From the NCBI GenBank assembly GCA_963797635.1, contig CAWCPZ010000006.1, positions 1-64,000 of the forward strand: a stretch of 64,000 bases of DNA. The letters run 5' to 3'. The notes beneath the pieces are model-generated. The model was not told where the DNA came from and did no database searches. It was given only the letters and a program-made list of their open reading frames with translations. Both the position numbers and the translations under genes were made by a program. This document shows, piece by piece, positions 9,288 to 17,531 of the stretch (within the stretch, counting starts at the first letter, position 1; every line of letters starts with the position of its first letter). Source of the DNA: JAOUEA01 sp963797635. GTDB lineage: Bacteria > Actinomycetota > UBA4738 > HRBIN12.

Positions 9288-10492
9288 GTGAACGGTCACG
9301 GAGGGCTCAAGACGAAACGCATACTCGGCCGCCCCGCGCTGCTCTACGTCTGCGCGGCGCTTACGATCTTCGGAGTTGCCCCAGTCGCGCAAGCGGCCTT
9401 CCCCGGACTGAATGGAAAGATCGTCTTCGAACGGGCTTCCCGGATCTGGGTCATGAATCCAGATGGTTCGAACCAGGTTCCCCTCACCGCAGGGCCGGCA
9501 GCGGACCAGGACCCAGCGTGGTCAGCGGATGGCACCAAGATCGTGTTCTCCAGGAGTGACGGGGACTTCGAGATCTGGGTCATGGATGCCGACGGAACCG
9601 ATCAGAGGAAGACCACGAGCAACGGTACGAACGATACCGACCCGGCCTGGTCTCCGGACGGCACGAAGATCGCCTTCACCCGGCGTTCCGACGTCTGGGT
9701 CATGGACGCAGACGGGACCGATCAGCGCAATCTCACCGAACCGCTGGGCGTGGGCAACGACGCCGCCTGGTCTCCGGACGGCACGAAGATCGCTTTCGAT
9801 ACCCAGGGCTGGATCTATGTGATGAACGCCGACGGTACCAACCCAACGGGTCTCGTCGTGGACGACGCGACCAACCAGCTACCCACCTGGTCTCCGGACG
9901 GCTCGATGATCGCGTTCACGAGGGATGAGATCGGCAGGCACGACGATGTGGCGGCGGTCAACGCCGACGGCAGCGGCCTGCATCACATCAGTGGATTGAT
10001 GGACGGGGATTTCGTCGACGACCCTCGATGGTCTCCCGACGGCAGCGCGTTCGTGCTGGACTTGAACGGCCAGCTCCAGCGCATGGATGCTGACGGCACC
10101 GACATGACGTCCTTGAACGCCGCAGGGACCCACCCCGACTGGCAGCCGCTGGCCAGCCCTTCCCCGTGTGCACGATCACCGGTACGGCCGGCGATGACGT
10201 CCTGGTGGGAACTCCGGGGGACGATGTGATGTGCGGCAGGCGGGGCCACGACGTCGTCAGAGGCGGCGGGGGCAACGACACGATCATCGGTGGTGAAGGG
10301 GACGACGTGGCGGTCGGAGGCCCGGGTCGAGACATAGTCTCCGGCGGACCTGGCAGCGACGCGCTCTGGGGAGGCCACGGCCGTGACCATCTTTCCTCCC
10401 GCGACGGTGAGTCCGGAAACGACACGGTCCATGGGGGCGGTGGCGTCGACCTCTGTTTGAGCGACCCGGGCGATGCCGTCGAGGGTTGCTAG
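9288..10492 (+). CDS. Secreted TolB-type beta-propeller with C-terminal RTX-like repeats (one frame break)
   Basis: The GTG start gives a signal peptide (ALLYVCAALTIFGVAPVAQA) with cleavage near AQA-AF. About six PD40 repeats follow, each built on 'WSPDGTKIAF' and 'IWVMDADGTDQ', forming a TolB-like propeller of about 270 residues. A frame change near 10160 leads into hemolysin-type calcium-binding nonapeptides such as 'GTAGDDVLVGTPGDDVMCG', 'GGGGNDTIIGGEGDD' and 'GGPGSDALWGG'. The joined protein is about 400 residues. Propeller plus RTX tail in one chain suggests an extracellular, calcium-stabilised protein; a role in binding or adhesion is inferred. No type I secretion genes are nearby, so export is probably by the Sec signal. 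Confidence 0.8.
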
Positions 10493-10539
10493 GATTCGCG
10501 CAAGCCGGCCGCGTTCGCTCGCCTTTTTCGATCCTCAGT

Positions 10540-11034
10540 TCAGATATCCAGCCTCAAGGACAGGCATTGCACGTGAGAACCTTCACGGAGAGGCATGCGA
10601 TCGCCTGTCGGTTTGAAGCCGAAGCGAAGATAGAAACTCAAAGCCGCATCGTTGTTCTCGGTGACCGTGAGGTGCAATCGATGAGCGCCTCGCTCTCTCG
10701 CCCGATCGACGACCCCGCGCAAGAGCCCTTCCCCGATTCCATCGCCGCGTTGGGTGGGTTCCACCCACATGGCGAAGAGCCAAGCCTCGGCTGCCTCGTC
10801 TTCGGCGAGCCGCCCCGCCGCCATGCCGATCAAGGTCGAATCATCCTGCGCGACGATCACAACCTCGTCCATGCCCTCGGCCCCCCGACGAGCTCGCTCT
10901 CGCCAAGAGTCGTCCAGCTCTGCCGCAGCCTCCGCAAGTTGAATACTGAACGCGTCTGGCGCATCCTCCAACGCCTTCAATCGGAGTTCGCGGAGGGCAG
11001 ACCATTCCGTCGCTCGCAATCGGCGAACCTGCAT
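10540..11034 (-). CDS. GNAT family N-acetyltransferase
   Basis: The protein is 164 residues long from the preferred ATG at 11034 (MQVRRLRATEWSALRELRL), which follows AGGATTG. The open frame extends to 11091 without a better start. The acetyl-CoA motif A reads 'LFAMWVEPTQRGDGIGEGLL' (Q/RxxGxG/A), and the C-terminal beta-bulge region is 'HLTVTENNDAALSFYLRFGF'. Such enzymes acetylate amines on small molecules or protein N-termini. The specific substrate is not apparent. The gene is convergent with the propeller-RTX gene and divergent from the STAS gene at 11114. Confidence 0.88.
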   Translation of the reverse strand: MQVRRLRATEWSALRELRLKALEDAPDAFSIQLAEAAAELDDSWRERARRGAEGMDEVVIVAQDDSTLIGMAAGRLAEDEAAEAWLFAMWVEPTQRGDGIGEGLLRGVVDRARERGAHRLHLTVTENNDAALSFYLRFGFKPTGDRMPLREGSHVQCLSLRLDI

Positions 11035-11113
11035 GGCATCAATCCTAGATTGGGCGTGATTCCCGATGCCGCCGCCGTTGCCCAGGACCACATCTGGACC
11101 GTAGAGTCACGCC

Positions 11114-11425
11114 GTGGACGTTCAAGCAGACGTCGTCGTGGACGAGCAGAGCCGATCTGCCCGTTTTTCGGGAGAGATCGACCTAGCGGCCTACGACAGG
11201 CTCACCGCGGCGATGGCACTTCTCACTGGGTCGACCGGGGACATCGTCTGCGACCTCACGAACGTCACGTTCATGGACAGCAGCGGGATACGGCTATTCG
11301 TCCAGATGCAGCGGTCCCGAGACGTTGGGTCAGCTGTGGTCATGCGGAACCCAGCGCCGAACGTCGAGCGTGTTTTCGCACTGACAGGTCTGTCTGACCT
11401 GGGTATCCGGGTGGAACACCTGTAG
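11114..11425 (+). CDS. STAS domain anti-anti-sigma factor (RsbV/SpoIIAA-like)
   Basis: The 103-residue single STAS domain has the phosphorylation loop 'VTFMDSSGIRLFVQ', where the Ser pair after Asp is the usual site of RsbW-type phosphorylation. Unphosphorylated protein would bind the anti-sigma kinase and free a sigma factor. It converges with the SpoIIE phosphatase gene only 4 bases away, and that enzyme is the natural candidate to dephosphorylate it. GTG start. A second STAS protein lies at 15396. The partnership is inferred from domain logic and location. Confidence 0.9.
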   Translation: MDVQADVVVDEQSRSARFSGEIDLAAYDRLTAAMALLTGSTGDIVCDLTNVTFMDSSGIRLFVQMQRSRDVGSAVVMRNPAPNVERVFALTGLSDLGIRVEHL

Positions 11426-11429
11426 GAGG

Positions 11430-13658
11430 TCACTGCACGCGGAGGATCAACACGGCGATGTCATCGTGCCGCTCGCCGGCATCCGATCTCACGAACTCTT
11501 CGATCCGACCGCGGAGCTCGAGAGCAGACGACCACGGCGTTCCGCGCAGCGAGGTGATCAGGGCGACCGGTTCATCGGCTGCAGCCTCGTGCTTCTCCAT
11601 GATGCCGTCCGTGTAGAGGAGCAGCGAGTCCCCCTCTTCTAGCTCGATCGATACATCGTGCACGATGAGGTCTTCCAAGATGCCGAGCAGGGTCCCAGGC
11701 TGGCCGACGCGATAGATCTCGCCGGTCGCCGTGACGATCTGTGGCGGAGGATGGCCGGCCAACGCGATCGTGGCTCGTGCTCCCCGGCGGTCGGTCGCGT
11801 CCACGATCGCCAAGGCTGCAGTGCAGAACCTGTCCTCAAGATCCTCCTGCAGCAACGTTCGGTTCAGATGCTGCAGTAGCTCGCTCGGATGGCGCAGATG
11901 CGTGAGGGCCCTGAGCGTTCGGCGTGCGATTCCGGTTACCGTCGCCGCCTCAACACCCTTGCCACAGACGTCACCGACAAGGACAGCGGTGCGCCCGTCC
12001 GCCATCTCGAATACATCATAGAAATCTCCGCCGATGCCATGCTCGGCCTCAGCGGGCAAGAACAGTGCAGCTACCTCGAGGCTGTCCATCTCCGGGAGGA
12101 CGGGGGGATGCAGACTTCGTTGGAGGGTCTTGGCCACGAAGTCTCGATCCGTGTACAGCCGTGCATTCTCCAGCGCGCGTGCGATCCGGCGAGCCACTTC
12201 CTCGATGAAGCGCAGGTCGTCCGGGTCTTCCACGTCGACGAGCGGCCCCCATCCAACAAGGATCCCTGACTCAGCGCCCGCGATCGTCAAGCGAAGGACC
12301 AGGACTGTCCCTTCTACCGTGTCCACCGTGAACGGGTGGTTGTCCGCAGGCGTATCGGCGGCCGCGCGAACGGCTTCCCGGACCCATCGTGGTTCATCGT
12401 CATCAACAGGCGGATGGACGAACACCCTTGGATGACCCCGTAGCACTAAGCCGACGGAGGAAGCGAGGTACTCGGTGCCCAGACGCAGGGCCGTGTCAAC
12501 CGTGGGCTCCAACTCGAGGCTCTGAGCAAGGGCTTGTGAGGCTGCGGAGACGGCGTCGAGTCTGCTGATCGCTCGTTCGGCGCGTGCCCCCGCACGAGCA
12601 CGCTCGAGAGCTTGGGCACATTGCTCGCCGATCGAGCTGAGCAATGACAGGTCCTTCTCACTGAACGTGGCCCCTGGCGGATACGAGGCCGAAAATGCTC
12701 CGACCACGCGTGAGCCCAAGAGCATGGGCACACACGCGAGCGTGTGATCAGCCTGTTCGCCGCGGCCGGCGAGCGCCGGGTAACGAGCGTTCCGCTCTGC
12801 CGTCGTCGACATCACGATCGGTGTGCCCTGGCGGATCGCATCCGCCATCGGCAGCGGTTCCTGAAGGCCGAACCGCTGCCAGTATTGGTCATCGTCCTGC
12901 TGGTACCCGTCCACGCCCACCAATGCAACGTCGTCGCCCTCAGTGATCCCCACGGTCCCCGCGCGAGCGCCGGCGGCACGGATGCCGTCGAGGAGCATCG
13001 CTTGCACCACGTCGTCCACGGACGAGGAACGACCGAACGCGGCCGTCGCCTCCTTCAGGATCTCGGTTCGCCGCGCTTCCTCCACCGCATCCGCGCGCGC
13101 TTGCTGCTCTTGAGCGAACAGCTGGGCGGTATCGATCGCCAACGCCGCACGAGCAGCGATCTGTTCAGCGAGCTCCAAGTCTTCGCGGCCGTATCGTTCG
13201 TGGCTCTCGGAGCCGATCATCGTGATCGCGCCGATCGTTCTCCCTCGAGCCTGCAGCGGAACGACCATCGCGCATCGCAGGGCAAGGTTCCGCATCGTCT
13301 CGAGCAGATCGGGATCGTCGATCAACGCTTCGAGCATGTCGTCGGTGATCGTCTCCGTCAGTTCCGCCACGCCCGACCTGATCACGTTGGGCGCTCCGGA
13401 TGGCGCGTCCAGATCCGAAGGGAAACGACGCTGCAACTCGCGTGCCAGCTCGACCTTCCGAGGATCCGGATGCATCACGATCGCGTTCCGGATCTCATCC
13501 CCCTCCAGCAGGTCGACCGCGAACCAGTCGGCCAGTGCCGGAACGAGCACTTCACCGAGTCGTTGAAGCGCCGACGTGACGTCGAGCGCCTCGGCGAGCG
13601 CTGATCCCGCTCGTTCGGCGAGACGGACGCGCTCACGGTGCAGTTGGTCGGCCTGCAT
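11430..13658 (-). CDS. SpoIIE-type PP2C phosphatase with three GAF domains
   Basis: The 742-residue cytosolic protein has no membrane segment. An N-terminal alpha region and GAF modules span about residues 20-180, 195-345 and 365-490, with patterns such as 'MVVPLQARGRTIGAITMIGS' and 'VPMLLGSRVVGAFSASYPPG'. The C-terminal PP2C/RsbU domain has the metal-binding acidic motifs 'GIGGDFYDVF', 'VLVGDVCGKGVEAA', 'LLLYTDGIME' and 'GERHDDIAVLIL'. It would dephosphorylate STAS proteins in response to signals sensed by the GAF domains, switching on a general-stress-like sigma factor. Substrates are probably the STAS proteins at 11114 and 15396. The gene is intact, in contrast to many split genes nearby. 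Confidence 0.92.
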   Translation of the reverse strand: MQADQLHRERVRLAERAGSALAEALDVTSALQRLGEVLVPALADWFAVDLLEGDEIRNAIVMHPDPRKVELARELQRRFPSDLDAPSGAPNVIRSGVAELTETITDDMLEALIDDPDLLETMRNLALRCAMVVPLQARGRTIGAITMIGSESHERYGREDLELAEQIAARAALAIDTAQLFAQEQQARADAVEEARRTEILKEATAAFGRSSSVDDVVQAMLLDGIRAAGARAGTVGITEGDDVALVGVDGYQQDDDQYWQRFGLQEPLPMADAIRQGTPIVMSTTAERNARYPALAGRGEQADHTLACVPMLLGSRVVGAFSASYPPGATFSEKDLSLLSSIGEQCAQALERARAGARAERAISRLDAVSAASQALAQSLELEPTVDTALRLGTEYLASSVGLVLRGHPRVFVHPPVDDDEPRWVREAVRAAADTPADNHPFTVDTVEGTVLVLRLTIAGAESGILVGWGPLVDVEDPDDLRFIEEVARRIARALENARLYTDRDFVAKTLQRSLHPPVLPEMDSLEVAALFLPAEAEHGIGGDFYDVFEMADGRTAVLVGDVCGKGVEAATVTGIARRTLRALTHLRHPSELLQHLNRTLLQEDLEDRFCTAALAIVDATDRRGARATIALAGHPPPQIVTATGEIYRVGQPGTLLGILEDLIVHDVSIELEEGDSLLLYTDGIMEKHEAAADEPVALITSLRGTPWSSALELRGRIEEFVRSDAGERHDDIAVLILRVQ

Positions 13659-13797
13659 GGGCTCACACTAGGTCATCCGAACCAGCGCGGCGGCTGTCGG
13701 TTGATGGCACCAGGTCGCGGGCTCAGCCGACTAGGCCCACCCGCTCCGGATACAGGCAGGGTCATGGATGCGACCCACCCGTGGTTTTCTCCGGAGG

Positions 13798-14073
13798 TTA
13801 GGTGACGCGTCTTGACCCCGCGAACTTCACGTACAGCACCACCAGCACCACAGCGACGATGATGGAGCCGATCCAGGCGATGCCGTCGTTATCCGGGAAC
13901 ACCGCCTCCCAGAGCAAACCCCCAACGACCGCCGCGACGATCCCCAGGAGGATGGTGACCACGATGCTCATCTCCTGTCGACCTGGAACGAGCAGACGCG
14001 CCAGAGCGCCGATGATGGCTCCCGCGATGACGTACACGATGACGTCCACGACCGTGATGTCGATGGCTACCAT
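13798..14073 (-). CDS. GlsB/YeaQ/YmgE family stress-response membrane protein
   Basis: The 91-residue protein starts at ATG 14073 after GGAGGAGC. Three hydrophobic helices carry the family's glycine patterns: 'YVIAGAIIGALARLLVPGRQ', 'IVVTILLGIVAAVVGGLL' and 'IAWIGSIIVAVVLVVLYVKF'. This transglycosylase-associated-protein-like family is usually induced by stress. Its presence beside the sigma-regulator genes fits the region's stress theme. The upstream extension of the frame to 14334 is non-coding in character. Confidence 0.88.
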   Translation of the reverse strand: MVAIDITVVDVIVYVIAGAIIGALARLLVPGRQEMSIVVTILLGIVAAVVGGLLWEAVFPDNDGIAWIGSIIVAVVLVVLYVKFAGSRRVT

Positions 14074-14122
14074 TGCTCCTCCTTCGATCAGCGACGCGCG
14101 GTGGATCCGGTCAGGCCACGTC

Positions 14123-14401
14123 TCAGATGTCCCTCGATGGTTCTGCGGGCGCGTCCTCGGGCGAGATGTCTTCTTCCGTCGGAGCCTCTCGCTGATTGGG
14201 CGTTTGGGCCCCGCCACTGCTCTGGCCTTCGGTCCCGAGCCCCGCGTCCAGCATCCTGGCCGTCTGCCTCGCCAATTGAGACACAAGGCCAGCCAACACC
14301 CTGAAGCCGTCAGAACCTGGCTGTAGACCATCATGGGCGATCAGATCAGCCGTCTCGATGATCGAGTCCAGCTCCGCCCCCACCCTGTCGAACTGCGCCA
14401 C
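14123..14401 (-). CDS. Small acidic hypothetical protein
   Basis: The 92-residue protein starts at GTG 14401 after a strong GAGGAGGAAAGC site. Its first 60 residues look helical (ELDSIIETADLIAHDGLQ, LAGLVSQLARQTARMLDAG). The tail is low-complexity and acidic (EEDISPEDAPAEPS). I do not recognise a family. It lies just upstream of the GlsB-like gene on the same strand, so co-transcription is likely. Confidence 0.6.
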   Translation of the reverse strand: MAQFDRVGAELDSIIETADLIAHDGLQPGSDGFRVLAGLVSQLARQTARMLDAGLGTEGQSSGGAQTPNQREAPTEEDISPEDAPAEPSRDI

Positions 14402-14604
14402 GCTTTCCTCCTCGCCTGAAGCGTGCCGCCGCGACCTTAGATCCGCGTCGATCGCGCTTCGTGTCTGTTACCGACCAGGACGTCTCGGGCAAAGGACTAC
14501 CCGGGTCCCCGTCGACCAAACACCCAACCCGGGGTGGGTCTCGTCCCGAGTATGAGAGTGGTCTTGTCCCGAAGAAGAGCGCAAGTCAGCCCGAACGGCG
14601 CAAG

Positions 14605-14823
14605 CTAGGGCCGAGCGAACAAACGATGCACAACACTACGCAGCCATCCAACTCGGCCCACGGTTTGCTCGGCGGCGATCGAGGCTTCGTCGAGGACCTC
14701 TGCCACCTCAGGATCGTCGTTCTTCTCGGCGGCTCGATCGATCGCCGCTGCCGTCTCGACCGATGAAGCCTCAGCTGCGCCAGCGACCAGGGGCAGCCCT
14801 TCGGTCTCGTCAGACACACCCAT
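14605..14823 (-). CDS. Tiny protein with the SSVETAAAIDRAAE motif, copy 1
   Basis: The 72-residue protein has no recognised domain. Residues about 12-46 (PLVAGAAEASSVETAAAIDR then AAEKNDDPEVAEVLDEA) match the C-terminal half of the small protein at 15779-15988 almost residue for residue. The DNA similarity in that stretch is also high. The C-terminal part 'GWLRSVVHRLF' is amphipathic. There is no good ribosome site; a TAGCAT box six bases before the ATG would suit a leaderless message. It sits inside the sigma-regulator block, and a role as a small partner or adaptor is only a guess. Confidence 0.55.
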   Translation of the reverse strand: MGVSDETEGLPLVAGAAEASSVETAAAIDRAAEKNDDPEVAEVLDEASIAAEQTVGRVGWLRSVVHRLFARP

Positions 14824-14855
14824 GACGTGATGCTAGGCGAAACTGTCAGGCGTCG

Positions 14856-15239
14856 CTAGGCCCGGAACTCGAACCACACTTGCCCTGGAGGACCCGGCTC
14901 GAAGCCCCACGAATCCGCGAGCGCCTCAGCGATGCCCAAGCCCCACCCGCCGATGCGTTCGCCGACGGGGTCTGCCTTGACGGCCTGCAGCCCTACCGCA
15001 GCCAGCGTCTGGTCGACTTGGACCCGGACCTTGATTTCGTCCGCCTCGATCACCATCTTGATCGGGCTTCGAGCCTTGCCCTCTCCATACTTCACAGCGT
15101 TGGTCACGAGTTCACTGATCACCAGCCTGGCGTCCTCGTTCCTGATCGTCAGCTCGGGCGGCGGGATGACATCATCAAGCGCCGCTCTGGCGAGACCCGG
15201 GGCCGCGGAGGTTGCGGGGAGCAACACTTCGCGACGCAT
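14856..15239 (-). CDS. RsbW-like anti-sigma factor / serine kinase (HATPase_c)
   Basis: The 127-residue GHKL ATPase starts at ATG 15239 after GAGGGGAG. The N-box reads 'LVISELVTNAVKYG', the G1-type region is 'IGGWGLGIAEALADSWGFE', and the protein ends 'GQVWFEFRA'. Proteins of this family bind a sigma factor or phosphorylate STAS antagonists. Together with the STAS proteins at 11114 and 15396 and the SpoIIE phosphatase at 11430 it makes a complete partner-switching set. The target sigma factor is not in the window. Confidence 0.88.
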   Translation of the reverse strand: MRREVLLPATSAAPGLARAALDDVIPPPELTIRNEDARLVISELVTNAVKYGEGKARSPIKMVIEADEIKVRVQVDQTLAAVGLQAVKADPVGERIGGWGLGIAEALADSWGFEPGPPGQVWFEFRA

Positions 15240-15395
15240 GACGCTCCCCTCTCTCTTCGCACCTTCGACCGGCCAAGAACCATCATGATACCCACGGCAG
15301 CGCAATGGGAAACAAGGGCGTAGGTTCAAGGTTGCAGGGTGCAGCGACCGACGCTATCTTGTCGCCGCTGACAGGCTGGAAAGGAGGCTCCCGCC

Positions 15396-15707
15396 ATGTT
15401 CGAAGCTGTTGTCTCCCAAGAAGGCACCGTCCGCCAAATCAGGTTGAACGGCGAGTTCGACCTGGAAGGGTTTCCCAAGGTCGCGGAACTCTTCAGGGAA
15501 GCGTTCAGCAACGGATCCTCCGCGGTCGAGGTCGATCTGCGAGACCTGACATTCATAGATTCGTCCGGGATCCGCTCCCTCCTCATGGCCGTCCGGGACG
15601 GCCGGGCCGCGGGCGTCACGCTGACCATCATCCCTGGGCCACCACAAGTGCAACGAGTGTTCGAGACCGCGGGGCTCCTCGACAAGCTCCCATTCGCTGA
15701 GAACTGA
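15396..15707 (+). CDS. STAS domain anti-anti-sigma factor, second copy
   Basis: The 103-residue STAS domain starts at ATG 15396 after GGAAAGGAGGCTCC. The phospho-acceptor loop 'LTFIDSSGIRSLLMAV' is intact, and the core pattern 'VRQIRLNGEFDLEGFPKVAE' is typical. It is divergent from the RsbW-like gene at 14856-15239, with 156 bases between the two starts. It differs clearly from the STAS protein at 11114, so the two may answer different kinases or act at different thresholds. Confidence 0.9.
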   Translation: MFEAVVSQEGTVRQIRLNGEFDLEGFPKVAELFREAFSNGSSAVEVDLRDLTFIDSSGIRSLLMAVRDGRAAGVTLTIIPGPPQVQRVFETAGLLDKLPFAEN

Positions 15708-15778
15708 CCCTGTCTCGACAGCCGAGAGGCCACCCGGTGCGAGGTACCTCTCTGTGTTCCCATAAGCGGTGCAGCTGC

Positions 15779-15988
15779 TTACTCTTCCAACATGGAACCG
15801 ACCTCTGGATCGTCGTTCTGCTCGGCTGCGCGGTCGATCGCTGCGGCCGTCTCGACCGACGAGGCGGCTACTTCGGCTACGAGCGGCGCGGGCTTACATC
15901 TAGCTGCATCTGCTCTTGTGACAATGGCGGCCCAAGGGTCGAAACGCCCGAGGAATGCTCTCGTTTCGGTTTCCTCGAAGGAGGGCAT
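15779..15988 (-). CDS. Tiny protein with the SSVETAAAIDRAAE motif, copy 2
   Basis: The 69-residue frame's last 35 residues (PLVAEVAASSVETAAAIDRA then AEQNDDPEVGSMLEE) match the protein at 14605-14823. The first 30 residues have no counterpart and the ATG at 15988 has only a weak ribosome site, so the true start may be further in. Conservation of the shared motif between two diverged copies, with many third-position changes, is the evidence for coding. Function unknown. Confidence 0.5.
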   Translation of the reverse strand: MPSFEETETRAFLGRFDPWAAIVTRADAARCKPAPLVAEVAASSVETAAAIDRAAEQNDDPEVGSMLEE

Positions 15989-16021
15989 GACTCGCTTACC
16001 GCATATGGAAGGAGTCCCCTC

Positions 16022-16261
16022 GTGGCGAAGCGAAAGGTCTACTCGGTGGAGAAGCGATCCTCCAAGCCCGGCTGGAAGGTGAAGCAGCAGGGTGGCAAGA
16101 CGGTCGCCAAGAGCAAGACGAAGGCGGCAGCCGTCAAGGACGCGACGCGTGTCGCTCGCAAGGACAAGCGAGCGTCGGTCGTGATCCGCAAGACGAATGG
16201 CCGCATCCAGGAAGAGCGCACCTACCCCCGAGGCTCCGATCCACGCAAGCCGAAGGGGTGA
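16022..16261 (+). CDS. DUF2188 family protein
   Basis: The 79-residue, very basic protein starts at GTG 16022 after GGAAGGAG. It follows the DUF2188 plan: 'KVYSVEKRSSKPGWKVKQQG', 'TKAAAVKDATRVARKDKRAS', then 'VVIRKTNGRIQEERTYPRGS' ending in DPRKPKG. The family is small and of unknown role, often found next to stress or phage-related genes. Its TGA overlaps the GTG of the next ORF (GTGA), so the two are probably co-translated. Confidence 0.8.
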   Translation: MAKRKVYSVEKRSSKPGWKVKQQGGKTVAKSKTKAAAVKDATRVARKDKRASVVIRKTNGRIQEERTYPRGSDPRKPKG

Positions 16262-16455
16262 GCGACGTGCCTAACGAGCGCGACCATCGATCCTCTGACG
16301 AGACGGAGGAGAAAGCTCCGGGAGTCGAACCCTTCGAAGGTGAAGGGGGCACGGACACCGGACCTCCTCATGAGACGACGCCCGAGCAGGACGAAGACGG
16401 CTCAGGCACAGGCGCGAACAACCAAGGGGCCGTGCAACGGCCGGATCAGCACTAA
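16258..16455 (+). CDS. Small acidic disordered protein coupled to the DUF2188 gene
   Basis: The 65 residues are rich in Glu, Asp, Gly and Thr, with no hydrophobic core (DETEEKAPGVEPFEGEGGT). The start overlaps the preceding stop as GTGA. The opposite charge to the basic DUF2188 protein and tight coupling suggest a possible partner; this is inference. No family is recognised. Confidence 0.55.
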   Translation: MSDVPNERDHRSSDETEEKAPGVEPFEGEGGTDTGPPHETTPEQDEDGSGTGANNQGAVQRPDQH

Positions 16456-16629
16456 CCGGACGCTGGTTCGACGAGCCCTGTGTTGATGGGCGGTGGGCTG
16501 TTGCGCTCTTCGCCTTCGAGGTGCGAGCTGATCCTGGCTCGGCTGTACGACCTTAGCGGCCTTGGTCGCTGGTCCGCCTACCCTGCCTAGTGGCCGAACT
16601 CCTTGAGGTCTTCGCCACGACGTAAGCGG

Positions 16630-16956
16630 TCATATGAAACCGGGGGTTTGCGAAGTCTGCTCGGCCTCCCACCTGGAGCGAGCGTCGATCAGGTCCGGCA
16701 GCACGAACGACGTGAAGTCGAAGATCTCCTGAGATTCCTCCGAGTCCCCAACCGCTTCACCGATCCACAGGCGCAGTTCGCCCTGGGCTGCTTGGCCTGG
16801 GGCATACCCGGGACAGAGCTCGATCGCGATGTCTTCGCCCACGACCGGCCGCAAGAGTAGGGTTCCGATGACCGGATCCGCGACTTCGCGCCGGAACGCG
16901 CTGGGCGCTTCGATCCAGTACTGCCACCCGGAACTCGTGAACCCCATCGTCGGCAT
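16630..16956 (-). CDS. Hypothetical protein
   Basis: The 108-residue frame begins 'MPTMGFTSSGWQYWIEAPSA', preceded by GGAAG. It reads like a soluble alpha/beta protein ('PVIGTLLLRPVVGEDIAIEL', 'EIFDFTSFVLPDLIDARSRW'). An overlapping plus-strand frame (16603-16860) has poorer composition and is treated as a shadow. No family recognised. Confidence 0.4.
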   Translation of the reverse strand: MPTMGFTSSGWQYWIEAPSAFRREVADPVIGTLLLRPVVGEDIAIELCPGYAPGQAAQGELRLWIGEAVGDSEESQEIFDFTSFVLPDLIDARSRWEAEQTSQTPGFI

Positions 16957-17059
16957 GGGCGCTTCCTACCGAACGAGCGGTGCCCTCAAACGCGGCCGCG
17001 TTCATGAAGGCACAACGCGCGAAGCACGAGGTGCCTGGCGATGAGGATTGAGCCAGCGG

Positions 17060-17263
17060 CTAGGCGGCGGTGTGTGAAGCGACGGTCGGCCAAGTCGGCT
17101 TGCTGTCCAAGCCCGCCTCCACGTCGCGGACGTCATCAACGGAGATGCGGGCCAGCTCATCATCGCCCACAACGAAGACATAGTCGGTACCGTCGATCAC
17201 CATGGCTGCAAAATCTGGAAAGTCCGCCGGGGGGCCTTCACTCACGAATACGCGGTAGCTCAT
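17060..17263 (-). CDS. Small hypothetical protein
   Basis: The 67-residue protein begins 'MSYRVFVSEGPPADFPDFAA'. It looks like a small beta-rich fold ('MVIDGTDYVFVVGDDELARI'). It starts 10 bases after the stop of the 57-residue gene upstream on the same strand, so the two form a mini-operon. Function unknown. Confidence 0.5.
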   Translation of the reverse strand: MSYRVFVSEGPPADFPDFAAMVIDGTDYVFVVGDDELARISVDDVRDVEAGLDSKPTWPTVASHTAA

Positions 17264-17272
17264 GGGTCACAC

Positions 17273-17446
17273 CTAGAGAGAGCCCATGGACGCTCGCTGG
17301 AACTCGATGAGATCCGCCATGGCGGATTGGACCCCATGGTCGTCCGGATGCTCCGCCAGCCATTCACGAGCGTCGGAGATGGCGGTGGAAGTCTCGTGCG
17401 GGCTCGAAGCCTCGCGGATCTCGCCAAGAAGCTGTTCTCGTTCCAT
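17273..17446 (-). CDS. Small hypothetical protein (57 residues)
   Basis: The ATG at 17446 follows AAGGAAG at good spacing. The product reads 'MEREQLLGEIREASSPHETS', 'TAISDAREWLAEHPDDHGVQ', 'SAMADLIEFQRASMGSL' and looks like two or three helices. The 'AREWLAEHPDD' segment resembles a short repeat-type helix pair as in TPR-like small proteins. It is coupled to the next small gene at 17060-17263. No function is assigned. Confidence 0.5.
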   Translation of the reverse strand: MEREQLLGEIREASSPHETSTAISDAREWLAEHPDDHGVQSAMADLIEFQRASMGSL

Positions 17447-17531
17447 CGTTCGCTTCCTTACTGGGACTGGTCCGATTCACGTGACCGGTCAGATTCGCGT
17501 GCCCTACGAAGGGCCTTCTAGTCAACTCGAT

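Noticed and set aside
9640..9910. Regularly spaced 25-30 base repeats resembling a CRISPR array
   Set aside because: They are the codons of the WSPDGTKIAF strand of successive PD40 propeller blades, spaced by about 120 bases of coding sequence. No palindromic repeat or spacers.
16603..16860. Plus-strand 85-codon frame
   Set aside because: Overlaps a better minus-strand frame and lacks a ribosome site.
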